Translations under genes and position numbers: made by a program
Source: Branchinecta lynchi
Taxonomy: Eukaryota > Arthropoda > Branchiopoda > Anostraca > Branchinectidae
Direction: 5' to 3'
Assembly: GCA_023053575.1 (NCBI GenBank)
Contig: JAKZAP010000019.1
Coordinates: 1,798,001-1,862,000, forward strand
Length of the DNA stretch: 64,000 nucleotides
In this document: one piece after another, positions 31,143 through 40,878 of the stretch
Numbering within the stretch: the first letter of the stretch is position 1
Layout of the letters: the number at the start of each line of letters is the position of its first letter
The notes under the pieces: generated by a model
What the model was told of the DNA's origin: nothing
What the model saw: only the letters and a program-made list of their open reading frames with translations
Database searches by the model: none

Positions 31143-32487
31143 ATGAACAAGAGCTGGAAGCTCATATGGCACTTGCAAGGCTGGGTCAGAGGATGAAAGT
31201 AGGAGTTCTTCAGTTCGTGGGTTCGTTGTGATTATTGGTAAGCAAAACCCTTGAGATAATGGGTCCTTGGAAATCAGAATAACGTATCGTTTGGTAATAC
31301 ATTTGGCTGTGATGATGCGCACTTTAGGGGCGCTAGAAATTTGTCTGTAATAAAAATTCTTGAAGCAAAAATGATGATGAGCTCATCGGGAGATTGAAAT
31401 GTATATTTTACTCAAAAGTATCATTTCTACTTTAAGGAAATTCAGTTGTAAGCAAAACCCTTGAGGCAAAAATGATCTAATCATGTCAAGTCTCTAATGT
31501 TCAAGCCAAGTTTCATGGTCCTAGCACATCTGTAAGTACCTTAACTCGTGCTCACCTGAATTCCCGACCCCCCCCCCCCCCAGAGTGCTCGAATCCGGTC
31601 CAGTTCTGTCACTGATGAATCTAGGGCTTGTTCTTCCCACTAAGTTTCATCCCAATCGTTCAACTCTAAGCGTGTCACAAGATATACGGCTCCCCCCTCT
31701 GAGCCCCCCCCCCACAATAATCGGATCCGGTTCGGACTTCACGTGGGACATCCGAGACACGAGGTCTTTCCGAATATCAAGTTTCATTAAGATCCGATCA
31801 CCCGTTCCAAAGTTATACGTACCTCTAGATTTCGGATTCCCCTTCCCTCCGCTCCCCCCACGGTGGTCGGGTCAGAGAAGTGACTATTCCCAAGTTATTT
31901 TGGTTGGGTCCCTGGTACGCTTGCCCAGTTTCACTGTCCTAGCCCACCTAGAATTAACGGAATTCCGGACCCCCCCCCCCCCCCCCCCCCCCCCCCCAAC
32001 TCCCCCCACAGTGCACGAATCCCGTCTGGTTCTGTCATGATGTACCTAGGGCTAGTGCTTGTTCCTCTCACCAAGTTTCATCCCGATCCTTCCACTTTAA
32101 GCGTGTCACATGATTTCCGGTCCCCCCCCTGCCTCCCCCCCCCACATTCATCGGATTCGGTCCGGACTCGAAACGGGACATCTGAGACATGACGTCTTTC
32201 CAAATATCAAATTTCATTAAGATCTGATAACCCGTTCGAAAGATATGCATGTCACTAAATTCCGGATTGCGGCTCCCCTCCCTCCCCCCACGATGGTCGG
32301 ATCGGTCAAGTGACTATTTCCAACTTAGTTTGGTCGGATCCCTCATACACCTGCCAAGTTTCATCGTCCTAGCTGATCTGGAAGTACCCTAACTCGCAAA
32401 CACCGGACTAACCGACCGACCGACCGACATACAGACCGACGGAAAAGTGATCGGTATATGGCACTTGGCCGGAAGGCAAGTGCCATA
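31143..32487 (+). repeat. Family A element, nearly complete, about 1.3 kb
   Basis: It starts at GAACAAGAGCTGGAAGCTCA then TATGGCACTTG, and ends with the hairpin TATGGCACTTG/CAAGTGCCATA (32457-32487), preceded by an ACCG microsatellite. The body is imperfect repeats of CAAGTTTCAT..., CCGGACT..., long C-runs and CCACGATGGTCGG. It has no transposase ORF. The 151-codon ORF at 31585-32040 is translated repeat. Confidence 0.7.
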
Positions 32488-32517
32488 ATAAAACTCGGGA
32501 TAAAACGGATACGTCAG

Positions 32518-32750
32518 CTACGATGCTATGGCAGCGATCTTGGCAAACTCATCCCTTGTCAAAGCATCGTAGGTGTCCGTTTTATCCATTGTTTGAATAT
32601 ATATCCCAGTCAGCTTGGGCTCAACGAGTATTTTTTCCCAAAATATGGTCGGACTGAACAGTGTAGTGTTGAAAGTGGAAAGAAGTACACCAAATAGTTG
32701 TCTCTTTTCCTGGGTCTGTGCAAAAAAAGTTACGCCGTCTACCAATAATC
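32518..32750 (-). CDS. Candidate exon part, 3' of inserted MITE
   Basis: The minus frame is open for about 78 codons after the MITE edge, reading LLVDGVTFFAQTQEKRQLFG, then STFNTTLFSPTIFWEKILVE and DALTRDEFAKIAAIAS before a stop. Composition is protein-like, but I recognise no family. If it continues the 33256-33474 frame, a one-base shift is needed at the MITE site. It stops 31 bases from a family A hairpin. The apparent start Met lies inside the MITE and is not a natural start. Confidence 0.3.
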
Positions 32751-32753
32751 TAT

Positions 32754-33256
32754 GAGCGTGTTCCACCCTTCTACAAATTAGTTACTATTTCCGTCCCAAC
32801 CTCACCAGTAGTTACTTCGCTGACCGTTCCAACCTTCTCGAAATAGTGGTTGTGTTTTGATCGAAGTTTGAAGTTACCTTCAACCTCAAAGGTCTCTGCT
32901 TAAATACCGTTTTGGTCGCCGGTCACAGTTCCTTCGTCTTTCGTCCTTCAAACACTGACCGTCGAACTTCGTGCGCTAGCAAGTTCGAAGTTTGCTTGAA
33001 TCGTCGAAAAAACGTCGACCTGGCAAGAAACGCCAGATGACGTAAAAACACTAATTAAGCAAACGGTGAACTTCGACGGCGTTCAAAAACGAAATTAAGC
33101 AACCGGCTAAGCGAACGGCGACCAAAACTTCGATAAAAAACGCAACTAGTAACTATTTGCTTACCACGCTCGGGAGCGAAGTAAGCGTAGTAACTAAGGA
33201 TCTCTGTAACGTGACTTCATGCGTAGTAACTATGGTAAGTAGAATGGAACACTCTC
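32754..33256. mobile_element. PIF/Harbinger-type MITE with nested insertion (family G)
   Basis: Ends GAGCGTGTTCCA and GGAACACTCTC, with TAT on both sides (32751-32753, 33257-33259). Without the inserted element at 32849-33146 it is about 205 bp and aligns with 6444-6748, including TTGCTTACCA.GCTCGGGAGCG. Confidence 0.85.
32849..33146. mobile_element. Tc1/mariner-type MITE nested in the Harbinger MITE (family H)
   Basis: Ends GTTGTGTTTTGATCGAAGTT and, complemented, GTTGCGTTTTTTATCGAAGT. TA follows on the right (33147-33148). On the left the pair is TG, probably a mutated TA, since the uninterrupted MITE at 6546-6560 reads TAGTAACTAATAG here. Length 298 bp. Confidence 0.8.
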
Positions 33257-33474
33257 TATATGACTATATGATATGACAACACGCCAGTGATCCTCAGGAA
33301 GAAGTCGTTAGCGTCTCCATAACGACTCAAATCCTGTGGCAACCAAATGTTTGGGAGCAGCTGTGACACTGCTTCTGCCTTTCTTCCGGTAGGTACACGG
33401 AGAGGCCGGAGATTTTGCATCGGCAAGAAGAGATAGTCATCAAGAGTATTGTAAAGGGGTTTTAACTTCCCAGG
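33256..33474 (-). CDS. Candidate exon, 72 codons, unknown protein
   Basis: Right after an acceptor-like TTTGCTTTTTGACAG (ending 33475) the minus frame is open: PGKLKPLYNTLDDYLFLPMQ, then VPTGRKAEAVSQLLPNIWLP and RYGDANDFFLRITGVL. It closes at a TAG formed with the Harbinger MITE edge. A decayed copy of the same sequence is at 29335-29530, so this segment has been duplicated. It may be a real exon cut by the MITE, with 32518-32750 as its other half. No domain recognised. Confidence 0.35.
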   Translation of the reverse strand, partial: PGKLKPLYNTLDDYLFLPMQNLRPLRVPTGRKAEAVSQLLPNIWLPQDLSRYGDANDFFLRITGVLSYHIVI

Positions 33475-33899
33475 CTGTCAAAAAGCAAACATAAAAAATC
33501 GTGGTAAGCAAAACGTGTTCAGTAACTTACTCCCTTTCTGCAACCTCCGATTGGGAATAAAAAAAAATAAAAATAATAGGAAAACCCAGAGAAAACAGCT
33601 CGTTACAATGTTTGTTCTAAACCACTGTATTTGAAACTTTTTCTATTCATACATGTATTGCTATTTCTTTATTTTTCACTTAGTTCATTCATTGAAAACC
33701 TGCTTTGGTGACATCAGACAATTTTCTCCATTAAAGCTCCGCGGTGGTGACATTGCAATTTGTTGGCCGGGTAAATTTGGATCGTGGGTAAAACATGTTC
33801 CTTTGACGTCACACTGTAGGCCCGTTTGTGACCGCTCCTAATTGGAAGGGTCAGGGTATTTTTTACTCATAACGAAGGTTCTGAAGTGGATCTTACGAG
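33475..33899. other. Unremarkable stretch
   Basis: No gene or repeat recognised. Confidence 0.35.
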
Positions 33900-34356
33900 C
33901 AGAGGCGTTACTAGCCAAAATGTTTTTGTTTTTTTTTTGGGGGGGGGGGGGGCAACGTATTTACCGAATGGCTGGTCATTTTTACCGACTGTTTTTGCAG
34001 ACAAAAACCATTATTATCGAGAAAGAACGATGGGTTGACAAAAAATCAGCTGATTTTAAGAAAAACTACTATTTCTTAAGAAAAAAATCGTTTACTGTTG
34101 CTTGTTCTTTCCAGCAAGTTTAACTCCGACCCCTTGATTCTAACCGTTTCCTGAGATTTCTGATCACCCCCCTCCCAACTCCCCCATAGCAACTCCCTCC
34201 CAACTGTTTTAGAAACAAAATCTACTGTTTCCAAGAAAAAAAAACGAATGTTCTTACCAAAAATAGCGGCGCTTTGCGCCTACTCGGCTATTTTGTTTTA
34301 CCAATTGAACGACAACATTGGAGGGGGGGGGGGGGGGGCTAGTCGTGACGCCCCTG
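33900..34356 (+). mobile_element. hAT-type MITE, 457 bp (family F)
   Basis: TIRs CAGAGGCGTTACTAGCC and CAGGGGCGTCACGACTAGCC. A perfect 8-bp duplication CTTACGAG flanks it (33892-33899, 34357-34364). The interior has GGCTGGTCATTTTTACCGAC and long G-runs near both ends. A relative is at 61826-62068, with related interior fragments at 44040-44160 and 52430-52600. Confidence 0.9.
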
Positions 34357-34690
34357 CTTACGAGCCAATATCTTTCACAGTAACTTCGCCTACGAGGTCC
34401 AGAAGGTGTTAACTCATCCTTAGCCGTCTGCCGCTATTATATCGTTTTCGTTTTGGAAATTTTATTGTAACCGAAAATATAACCAACTAAAAAGTCAGGT
34501 TAGCCCTGCCGTTGAGGATGGGTAGGCCGTTTTTGCCTTAACTGTAAGCTACTGAGTCTTAAGATTTCGCTCGAACTTCGCATCATTATGGCGCGCTTTG
34601 GAACGTGGAATTTTGGACCGAAGGAGCAAGTTCGCATTCGAACACGAAACCCAGACTGCGTGAGCACGTATCTGTAAGGCCTTCCCGTTT
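34357..34690. other. Unremarkable stretch
   Basis: No gene or repeat recognised. Confidence 0.35.
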
Positions 34691-35090
34691 TTATGGCACT
34701 TGAGCATACTCAAGTGCCATAAAGCGATCGTAATTTCTGGCGTTCTGTCATTCTGTCGGTATGTCCCGGTTTTGCTACTTTGGGCACTTCCACATAAGCT
34801 AGGACGATGAAACTTGGCAGGCATAAGGGACCCAACCAGATTAACTTGGAAACAATCATTTCTCAGATCCGGCCATCGTGGGGAGAGTGGAGGGAGGGAA
34901 AATCCGGAAACTAGTAACATGCATAACTTTAGAACTGGTAATTTGAAATACATGAAACTTGACATATGTCAAGAACAAGGGCTTCAGATATTCAGTTTCA
35001 AATCCAACTGGGGGGGGGGGGGGGGGCTGGAGGGGGGCACCGAAACCTCGTGAAACGCTTCCACATAAGTTTCCTCTAAATCCTCAAAAA
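34691..35090 (-). repeat. Family A fragment with terminal hairpin, inverted
   Basis: It begins with a perfect 14-bp stem TTATGGCACTTGAG/CTCAAGTGCCATAA around a CATA loop (34691-34722). AAACTTGGCAGGCATAAGGG, CCGGCCATCGTGGGGAG and AACTTTAGAACTGG follow as complements of family A blocks. Confidence 0.65.
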
Positions 35091-36835
35091 ACAGCCACGT
35101 CACATTTATTTTTAAAGAAGCCTCATAGCCTTTGCAGAATAATTTTTCGAGAACAGTTTTGAACCCTACCGTGCTGCCCTGGCCGTTTGTCGGAACCCCT
35201 AGCATGCGAATGGGTTTACCGACGAGACTTCCACATTGCAAAACGTCACCAGCGAAATGCTCTATCCCCACTACAAAATGTTCCCATGGCAAAACGTCCC
35301 CTAGTGAAACGTCCCCAAGATCTAAAGTCCGTCTTTGTCTGGCCTGAAGCCTGATCTGGGTTAAAAAAAAAGTAATGGGAAGTTCAAGATCTTATTTAGT
35401 GAACCTCGTACCGCTCGGGATAATATTTGTATACTTAGGCGATTTTAATCTCTTACCCCCATGCTCTGTTCTTAAATTTATCCCTTTGAAAGAATTCCAA
35501 GTCTGATAATGAAATGCCCCAAATTTTTTTTTTCTATCGGTATTAGCATATCTTGGTTATTGGTCCGTTTTAGACGGAGACGCTATGCATGACGACGTTC
35601 AGCCACGGGGAATTTTTGTCATAGACTTTTCGCCACGGGAACGTTTTGCCGACAACCATGCGAACAGACAACACTAAGGGTTCCCGGCTGAATGTTCTGC
35701 TCTTGCTTTATTTCCGACCAGAAGTGTAGAGAAAATGTAGTTTTTTCCGTACAGACTTCCTGATGGTGCTGAAATTCTAGAGGATACCAAACCCGTTGAC
35801 TATCGTCTGCTTATAACCAGTCTGATTTCTCTCGGCATACCGTAGGATATTGTTCCTTTCCTTAGGCGCCGTTTGCTTTTGGCAGTTGTCTTCAGTTTTC
35901 ACTTTCTTGCAAGGCGTGGGTAATAGCACCCACGTTATAGCATTCACGTCGTGGCCTAGTTCTGATTTTAGATTTCACTTTTTCCCTCGGGGTGGCCGCT
36001 TGCTGATAAGCAGATAGACACCGTAGTATATTTATGGGAAATAACTTCCCGGAAGCCGGAAAAATAGTCAAGCCCGAAGGAAGCGGATAAAAGATTTGGG
36101 TTAACTGGTTTGGTTCAACATGTCATGAAAAATTGGACTGTGACCGTGAAGAGTTTGCTAATTTGTTTTATTGAGCTGAGTCTACGTAAGCAGAACGTGA
36201 TGTGATTTTTAGTACAGTTTATTCTTTTTTATACATTCTTAGATATTCTTCTTTTTTTTACAAAAATTTAATAAATACAAATAAATATGGTGTTCAGAAA
36301 TGGGGGGATGGAAAGTAAGGAGAATTCTTTCGGAGGAGAATCAGGAATTCCTTGATTGGCGACAGGCCTGCGAGAAGTTCAGGAAGTTTCTTTGGACATC
36401 TTGAGTATTGTCGAGTGCAGTCTTCGCCTCTTAGACCCATCCGGATTGGCTCTTCGAACTTGTCAATCCTGACTCGTCGGCTGTTAAAAAAATTAAAAAA
36501 ATTTATGAGTTCTTTCCAGTCAAACCAAAATTGTAGTGGAGACGTTGACGTTGACGTTGAACTAGTCTAGGGTTAGTGATATACTAAGACTAAATACTGA
36601 GTAGACTTCAGCAATGCAGGTCATCATTGTCCAACCATGCACTAACCATGTGCTTGAGCTAACGTTCCTCAAACTGAGGATTCGTGGTTGACCGATTCCT
36701 TTATGGTTCACCAGATGTTTACTTCCCACGAGTCGAATACCGCAGAATAGCCCCTTTCTGATTGGTGGCAGGCAGTCTAAGAGTGATGGCTCGTAATTAA
36801 AGAAAACCCAGCTTCGTGAACATTAGTTGCGTTTT
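35091..36835. repeat. Mostly empty; two ACGTTTTGCC-type arrays (family P)
   Basis: About 35201-35325 holds repeated AAAACGTCCCC, AAAATGTTCCC and GAAACGTCCCC motifs. About 35590-35665 holds the complement pattern (GCCACGGGAACGTTTTGCC). A third set is at 39375-39520. These are short degenerate arrays of an 18-20 bp unit. The rest (35326-36835) shows a small hairpin GTTGACGTTGACGTTGAAC repeat at 36544 and no gene. Confidence 0.45.
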
Positions 36836-37059
36836 GGATTGCGGTTCCTGATCTCAGTTCTTCTTATTTGTCGTTTTCGATCACCTTCCGAGTTCGCCGT
36901 TTGCTTCATTGTCGTTTTTGCTGAAACGGAGACCGTGTCGCAGACGCAGACGCAGTTCCCAGTCCAAGTTCGCCTGTCATGAATAAATTAACCCAAAAAA
37001 ATTGAAAGTCCTGGATAATGTGTTTGGAAATGGATGATTACAACTTGTATGTTTTGACT

Positions 37060-37441
37060 ACAAGAATGGCCTTTTCCCTGTCAAATGTAACTACCCTTTA
37101 CATTTTTGGGATCCCAAAACGTAAGTGGAGGGATGCTTATGACATCGCAAAAGTTGTCCGTCTGTCCGTCCGTCCGTCCGTCTGTCAGCACGATAACTCT
37201 CGAAGGGAATGAGATATTTTGATGATACTTGGTGTGAGGAGTCTTCGAGTACAAGAATGGCCTTTTCCCTGTCAAATGTAACTACCCTTTACATTTTTGG
37301 GATCCCAAAACGTAAGTGGAGGGATGCTTATGACATCGCAAAAGTTGTCCGTCTGTCCGTCCGTCCGTCCGTCTGTCAGCACGATAACTCTCGAAGGGAA
37401 TGAGATATTTTGATGATACTTGGTGTGAGGAATCTTCGAGT
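37060..37441 (+). repeat. 191-bp tandem duplication, one mismatch
   Basis: Positions 37060-37250 and 37251-37441 differ only at GAGTCTTC versus GAATCTTC near the right edge. The unit covers the GGGATCCC palindrome, a GTCC microsatellite and the CGATAACTCTCGAAGG block of family C. It is very recent. Confidence 0.9.
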
Positions 37442-38332
37442 CAAGGGAAAGATCGAGTTCGTAGATGGGCCCGATATAGCTTCATATTTAGGCGAGGGGG
37501 AGGGGTTTCAAATTAAGGGGCGAAACAAATATTTTTTAGAAGCTAATGAGATAGTTGATTACGGATTAAGGCGACATGCTGAACACGAATATAAAAACCA
37601 TTTTCACGCCGGACAAATAGTTCACCCGGAATCCGGCTAAAACCGGAAAGTTTGTTAAAAGTAAAAGTTTTATCTGAAGTTGATTAAATATCCGATTTAG
37701 GGTAAGGAGACATGCTAAATCTGAATGTGAAAATTATTTTCTCGTCGGACAAGTAGATCGACCGAAATCCGACCAAAACCGGAAAGTTTGTCAAAAATAA
37801 AAGTTTAATCTGAAGTTGATTAGAGGTTCGATTTAATGATAGTGAAACATGCTGAATCCGAATATGAAAATTATTTTGTAGCCGGACAAGTAGATCGCCC
37901 GGAATCCGTCCATAACTGGAAAATCTGTTAAAAGTAAAAGTCTTATATGAATTTCATTAGGTGTTCGATTTACGGGTAAGAAGGCATGCTGAATTCGTGT
38001 ATGACAATCATTTTATACCTGGACACATTTCACCACGATTATCTGTTGATTATGGAGATATGGATGGTATGGAGATCCGCTAAATCTGTTTTTGAACTTC
38101 AATTTTTTGCAAGACAAGTAGTTCGCACGGAATCCTGCTCAAACCGGAAATTTGGCAGAATTAAGGCAGGAACTTTCGTCAAAGTAGACATGACGCAGGC
38201 TATAGAGGTAAACTCACATGCTGAATCCATATTTGAACTTCGTCTTCTCCGATGATTACCCCTGACGGCTACAAGACCCGATTGTCTGTAAATATTAAAT
38301 TTTTGGGATCCCATCGAAACCTTTGGTCTTGT
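37103..38332 (+). repeat. Family C element with palindromic GGGATCCC ends
   Basis: The left end is TTTTTGGGATCCCAAAACG and the right end TTTTTGGGATCCCATCGAAA then CCTTTGGTCTTG. The interior is about 137-bp units, each with GACATGCTGAA, CGGACAAGTAG and CCGGAATCCG. No transposase. The same architecture is seen at 60390-61575 and in the interrupted copy 42145-45463. Confidence 0.8.
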
Positions 38333-38479
38333 TATTCACCTGCGTCTTGAAACGGAGAAGGCGTCAGGCGTCAGGCGAACTGAGTGTAAAAACGGAAATT
38401 AAGCTACAACGGCGAACTCACAGGGGAACTTACACAAGCGATGAAAAACGCAACTATTATTGTCTCACCAAGAGTATTG

Positions 38480-38820
38480 TTCGCTGATTACCATGTTTTT
38501 TTGTTATAATTAGTAGATTGGCATCTATGGTATTTTGATACTAAAAAGCTACGGATAGCTTTATAATACCAACTAGGTTATATAAGACAATGTTCCAAGT
38601 TTCCACAAGTCACGATGTCGACAACTGGCTGCAAAGCCAATTTATTCCCTAACTCCAGTTTTCTGTTTCTTTTTTCGACGCTGAGGGATAACCACATGAT
38701 TACAGGTTCTGTCATCATTTCAGAAAAAAATTCTTCTTGGATTGGAACGTATCATTTTGAAATCCTCGATGGGTTGACAAATTCAGCATTGAACTGTTAG
38801 CGAAGAAACAAAACCATACT
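38480..38820 (-). repeat. Family N fragment, inverted
   Basis: The complement matches the tandem units at 2361 and 3113 (CATAGATG, GGTATTATAAAGCTATCCGTA) and ends near 38800 with AGCGAAGAAACAAAACCA, the complement of part of the 182-bp direct repeat. So unit and terminal repeat travel together. Confidence 0.6.
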
Positions 38821-39529
38821 CTTTTTGAAGAACTACCAGCTCTAGGCCTGACACCCAAGACGAGGGCGTGAACTAAGGGGGAGGGGGGCTAAAGCCTTAC
38901 TTGATAGTAATTGGTCAACAAATGCAACCAATACCTCGATCCCGTTCCCGTCCCGTTCCACTGCATATTTTCAAGGGAAACGGTGCGTATCTGAAACAAC
39001 TGGCCCGCCCATTACTGCCTATAAAGAATGCTCCCACACAGAGCAAAATAACTCTAGAGAGTAATGCGAAGACCTATCCTTCCCATACATCAAAAATGGG
39101 CCTCCGTCGCAGCGCCGCCCAGCTCGGTTCGAAAGAGACGCTTCAGCAAACTGCTCGTGTGAACAGTTGCGGACTAAATTTATTTTACTCTGGGTCGGAG
39201 CCAGCGCTCGTTAACGACTGGTCGAGTTTCAGTAGGGATGTTCGTGTCCGCTAGTGGAGCTAGTGTCGCTGCGATTTGACTGTGTGTCACTTTTTCAAAG
39301 TTCTCGCATTACTCCCTAGAGTTATTGTACTCTGCTCCTACATCTCTAATGCAAACAGTGAAGTTTTTTTTTACATCGGTCATCCACCTGAAGACCAAGG
39401 CGAACTTAAAAATATTGGGGGCCTTTTGCCACGGACGGGGACACTTTACCATGGGATGTCCTTTCGCCGTGGGGACGTTTATAACGGGGACGTTTTGCCA
39501 TGGGGACGTTTCTTCGGTAAGCCGAAATT
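38821..39529. other. Mostly empty; family P array at 39375-39520
   Basis: GGGGACGTTT and ACGTTTTGCCATGGGG motifs recur between about 39430 and 39515. The two ORFs here (117 and the start of 193 codons) run over low-information sequence and are not called. Confidence 0.4.
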
Positions 39530-40075
39530 AAGAATACCGTACATTGATTTAATTGAACAGTTTCCTTTGCTCCTTGTTTTAGAACCCAGTTGTCTCCTAC
39601 AGCCTAGAGCCCTCCTTGTAGTTTCGAAGTCCCCTAAAGTACCGTATATAGACCTCCTTAATACTTATGATTTAGAAACCCTGTTGAAGCGCCGTGAAAA
39701 ACTTTCGTTAGTGTTCGGAACTAAAATCTTGAATACACCAGCACTACGTGATATCCTCCCCCCAGATTTTTCAGCGGCAAGAGTAAGGCCTGAGAGAGTG
39801 GTAGTCCAGCCAATACCCAAATTGCAGCCAATAAACATACAACGACTCGTTACCTAAGAAGTTTTGTTCCCGCTTTCGTCAACCTTTTTAACTCGCATCA
39901 TTAATTGTATATAGATTTGAATATGTTTTATTATGTTTGACAAGTCTTTGTTATATCCAAACTAGTGTAGAGTTATCTTTTGTATATAGTTAGTGTTAAT
40001 ATGGACGAGAACCACCAAATCGGCTTGACCGTTGTACCCGTTTTGAAAATAAAATTGAATTGAACTGAATTGAAT
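39530..40075 (+). mobile_element. 5'-truncated LINE, 3' end
   Basis: The plus frame ending at 39857 reads TYDLETLLKRREKLSLVFGT, KILNTPALRDILPP and VVQPIPKLQPI, the pattern of a non-LTR reverse transcriptase C-terminus (RRxxLxLxFGxKIL...LLPP). A 3'UTR and a TTGAATTGAACTGAATTGAA tail follow. A related 3' end is at 51860-52308. Confidence 0.65.
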
Positions 40076-40180
40076 CCTATCTCTATCCAGCTTGTATACA
40101 TACACATAACTACAGTATCTATGTTTTTTAATCGATATTAGAAATCATTCACATTCACGCGTGTAGTACGGACAACAATA

Positions 40181-40448
40181 GTTGCGTTTTCGCAGATACC
40201 ATGATAACTCCTGTCAAAAGTCGTTTTCGCAGCTACTGTGGTAGGCTATCTGATACCGCGGTCAAAAGGCGTGTTTGCAGTTGCCGCGGGATCTGGCAAG
40301 GTACCATGATATCTGATATTCAGATATCACGGCAACTGCAAAAACGACTTTAGACCGTAGTATCGGATACCGCCGTAACTGCAAAACCGACTAATTGCAG
40401 GTCCATTTACTGCGGTAACAGATACCGTGGTATCTGTCAAAACGCAAC
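40181..40448. mobile_element. TA-target MITE, 268 bp
   Basis: Ends GTTGCGTTTTCGCAGATACC and, complemented, GTTGCGTTTTGACAGATACC, with TA on both sides (40179-40180, 40449-40450). The interior is a series of GATACCATGATATCTG-type inverted motifs. TA target and terminal sequence group it with 32849 and 36836. A decayed relative may lie at 58080-58320. Confidence 0.85.
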
Positions 40449-40451
40449 TAA

Positions 40452-40648
40452 TGGTGCATTTCCACACTGCGTACAATCCGAGCGTGTTTTACGCACGTAT
40501 TTGGGCTTGAAAAGATCTCTAACAGTACGGACGTATTTGAGAAATGGACCGTTTTGTATCTAATTACGTCCGTATTGTTAGGAATCTTTTGAAGCTCAAA
40601 TACGTGCGTAAAATACGCTCAGATTTTACGCAGTGTGTAAACCCACCA
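40452..40648. mobile_element. TAA-target palindromic MITE, 197 bp
   Basis: Ends TGGTGCATTTCCACACTGCG and, complemented, TGGTGGGTTTACACACTGCG. Inverted arms extend about 90 bases. TAA lies on both sides (40449-40451, 40649-40651). It sits back to back with the preceding MITE, sharing its TA, as if one inserted at the other's edge. Confidence 0.85.
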
Positions 40649-40665
40649 TAAAAGCTTCTTCCCAC

Positions 40666-40818
40666 CTGAAAAAGGCGTAGACAATTTTGACTTTTTTCGG
40701 AGCCTCGCGTAGTAAAGAATGAACTTGGCAGACGACCTTACGGTGGCAGACTTCGTCTTGGTTGTCCATGAGGTGGAGTGTCTCAGCGATGTCAAGCTGG
40801 TCTAGTACTTCGTTGATG
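40666..40818 (-). CDS. Candidate exon, 51 codons, Cys-containing protein
   Basis: A good acceptor (TAGTTTCTTTCTAG) and donor (TTCAG|GTGGGA) frame 153 bases on the minus strand. The frame is fully open, one base in: INEVLDQLDIAETLHLMDNQ, then DEVCHRKVVCQVHSLLRE, then KIVYAFF and two bases of the next codon. The C...VVC pattern resembles the Cys-containing C-terminal part of some small secreted or membrane arthropod proteins; I cannot name a family. Neither neighbouring exon was found. The two MITEs at 40181-40648 would lie in its downstream intron. Confidence 0.5.
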
Positions 40819-40878
40819 CTAGAAAGAAACTATTTTAGCCAGCGATAAAATTAGATTGAAGAGGCTTGTGTACTTATT

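Larger units (their letters stand above)
36836..38454. mobile_element. TA-target MITE interrupted by family C
   Basis: Ends GTTGCGTTTTGGATTGCGG and GATGAAAAACGCAAC, with TA on both sides (36834-36835, 38455-38456). The ends match the 32849 and 40181 elements. Most of the interior is the family C element at 37103-38332. Confidence 0.6.

Noticed and set aside
31585..32040. 151-codon plus ORF rich in Pro
   Set aside because: It is translated C-runs and family A repeat blocks.
37018..37403. Two identical 50-residue peptides
   Set aside because: They come from the 191-bp tandem duplication of family C non-coding sequence.
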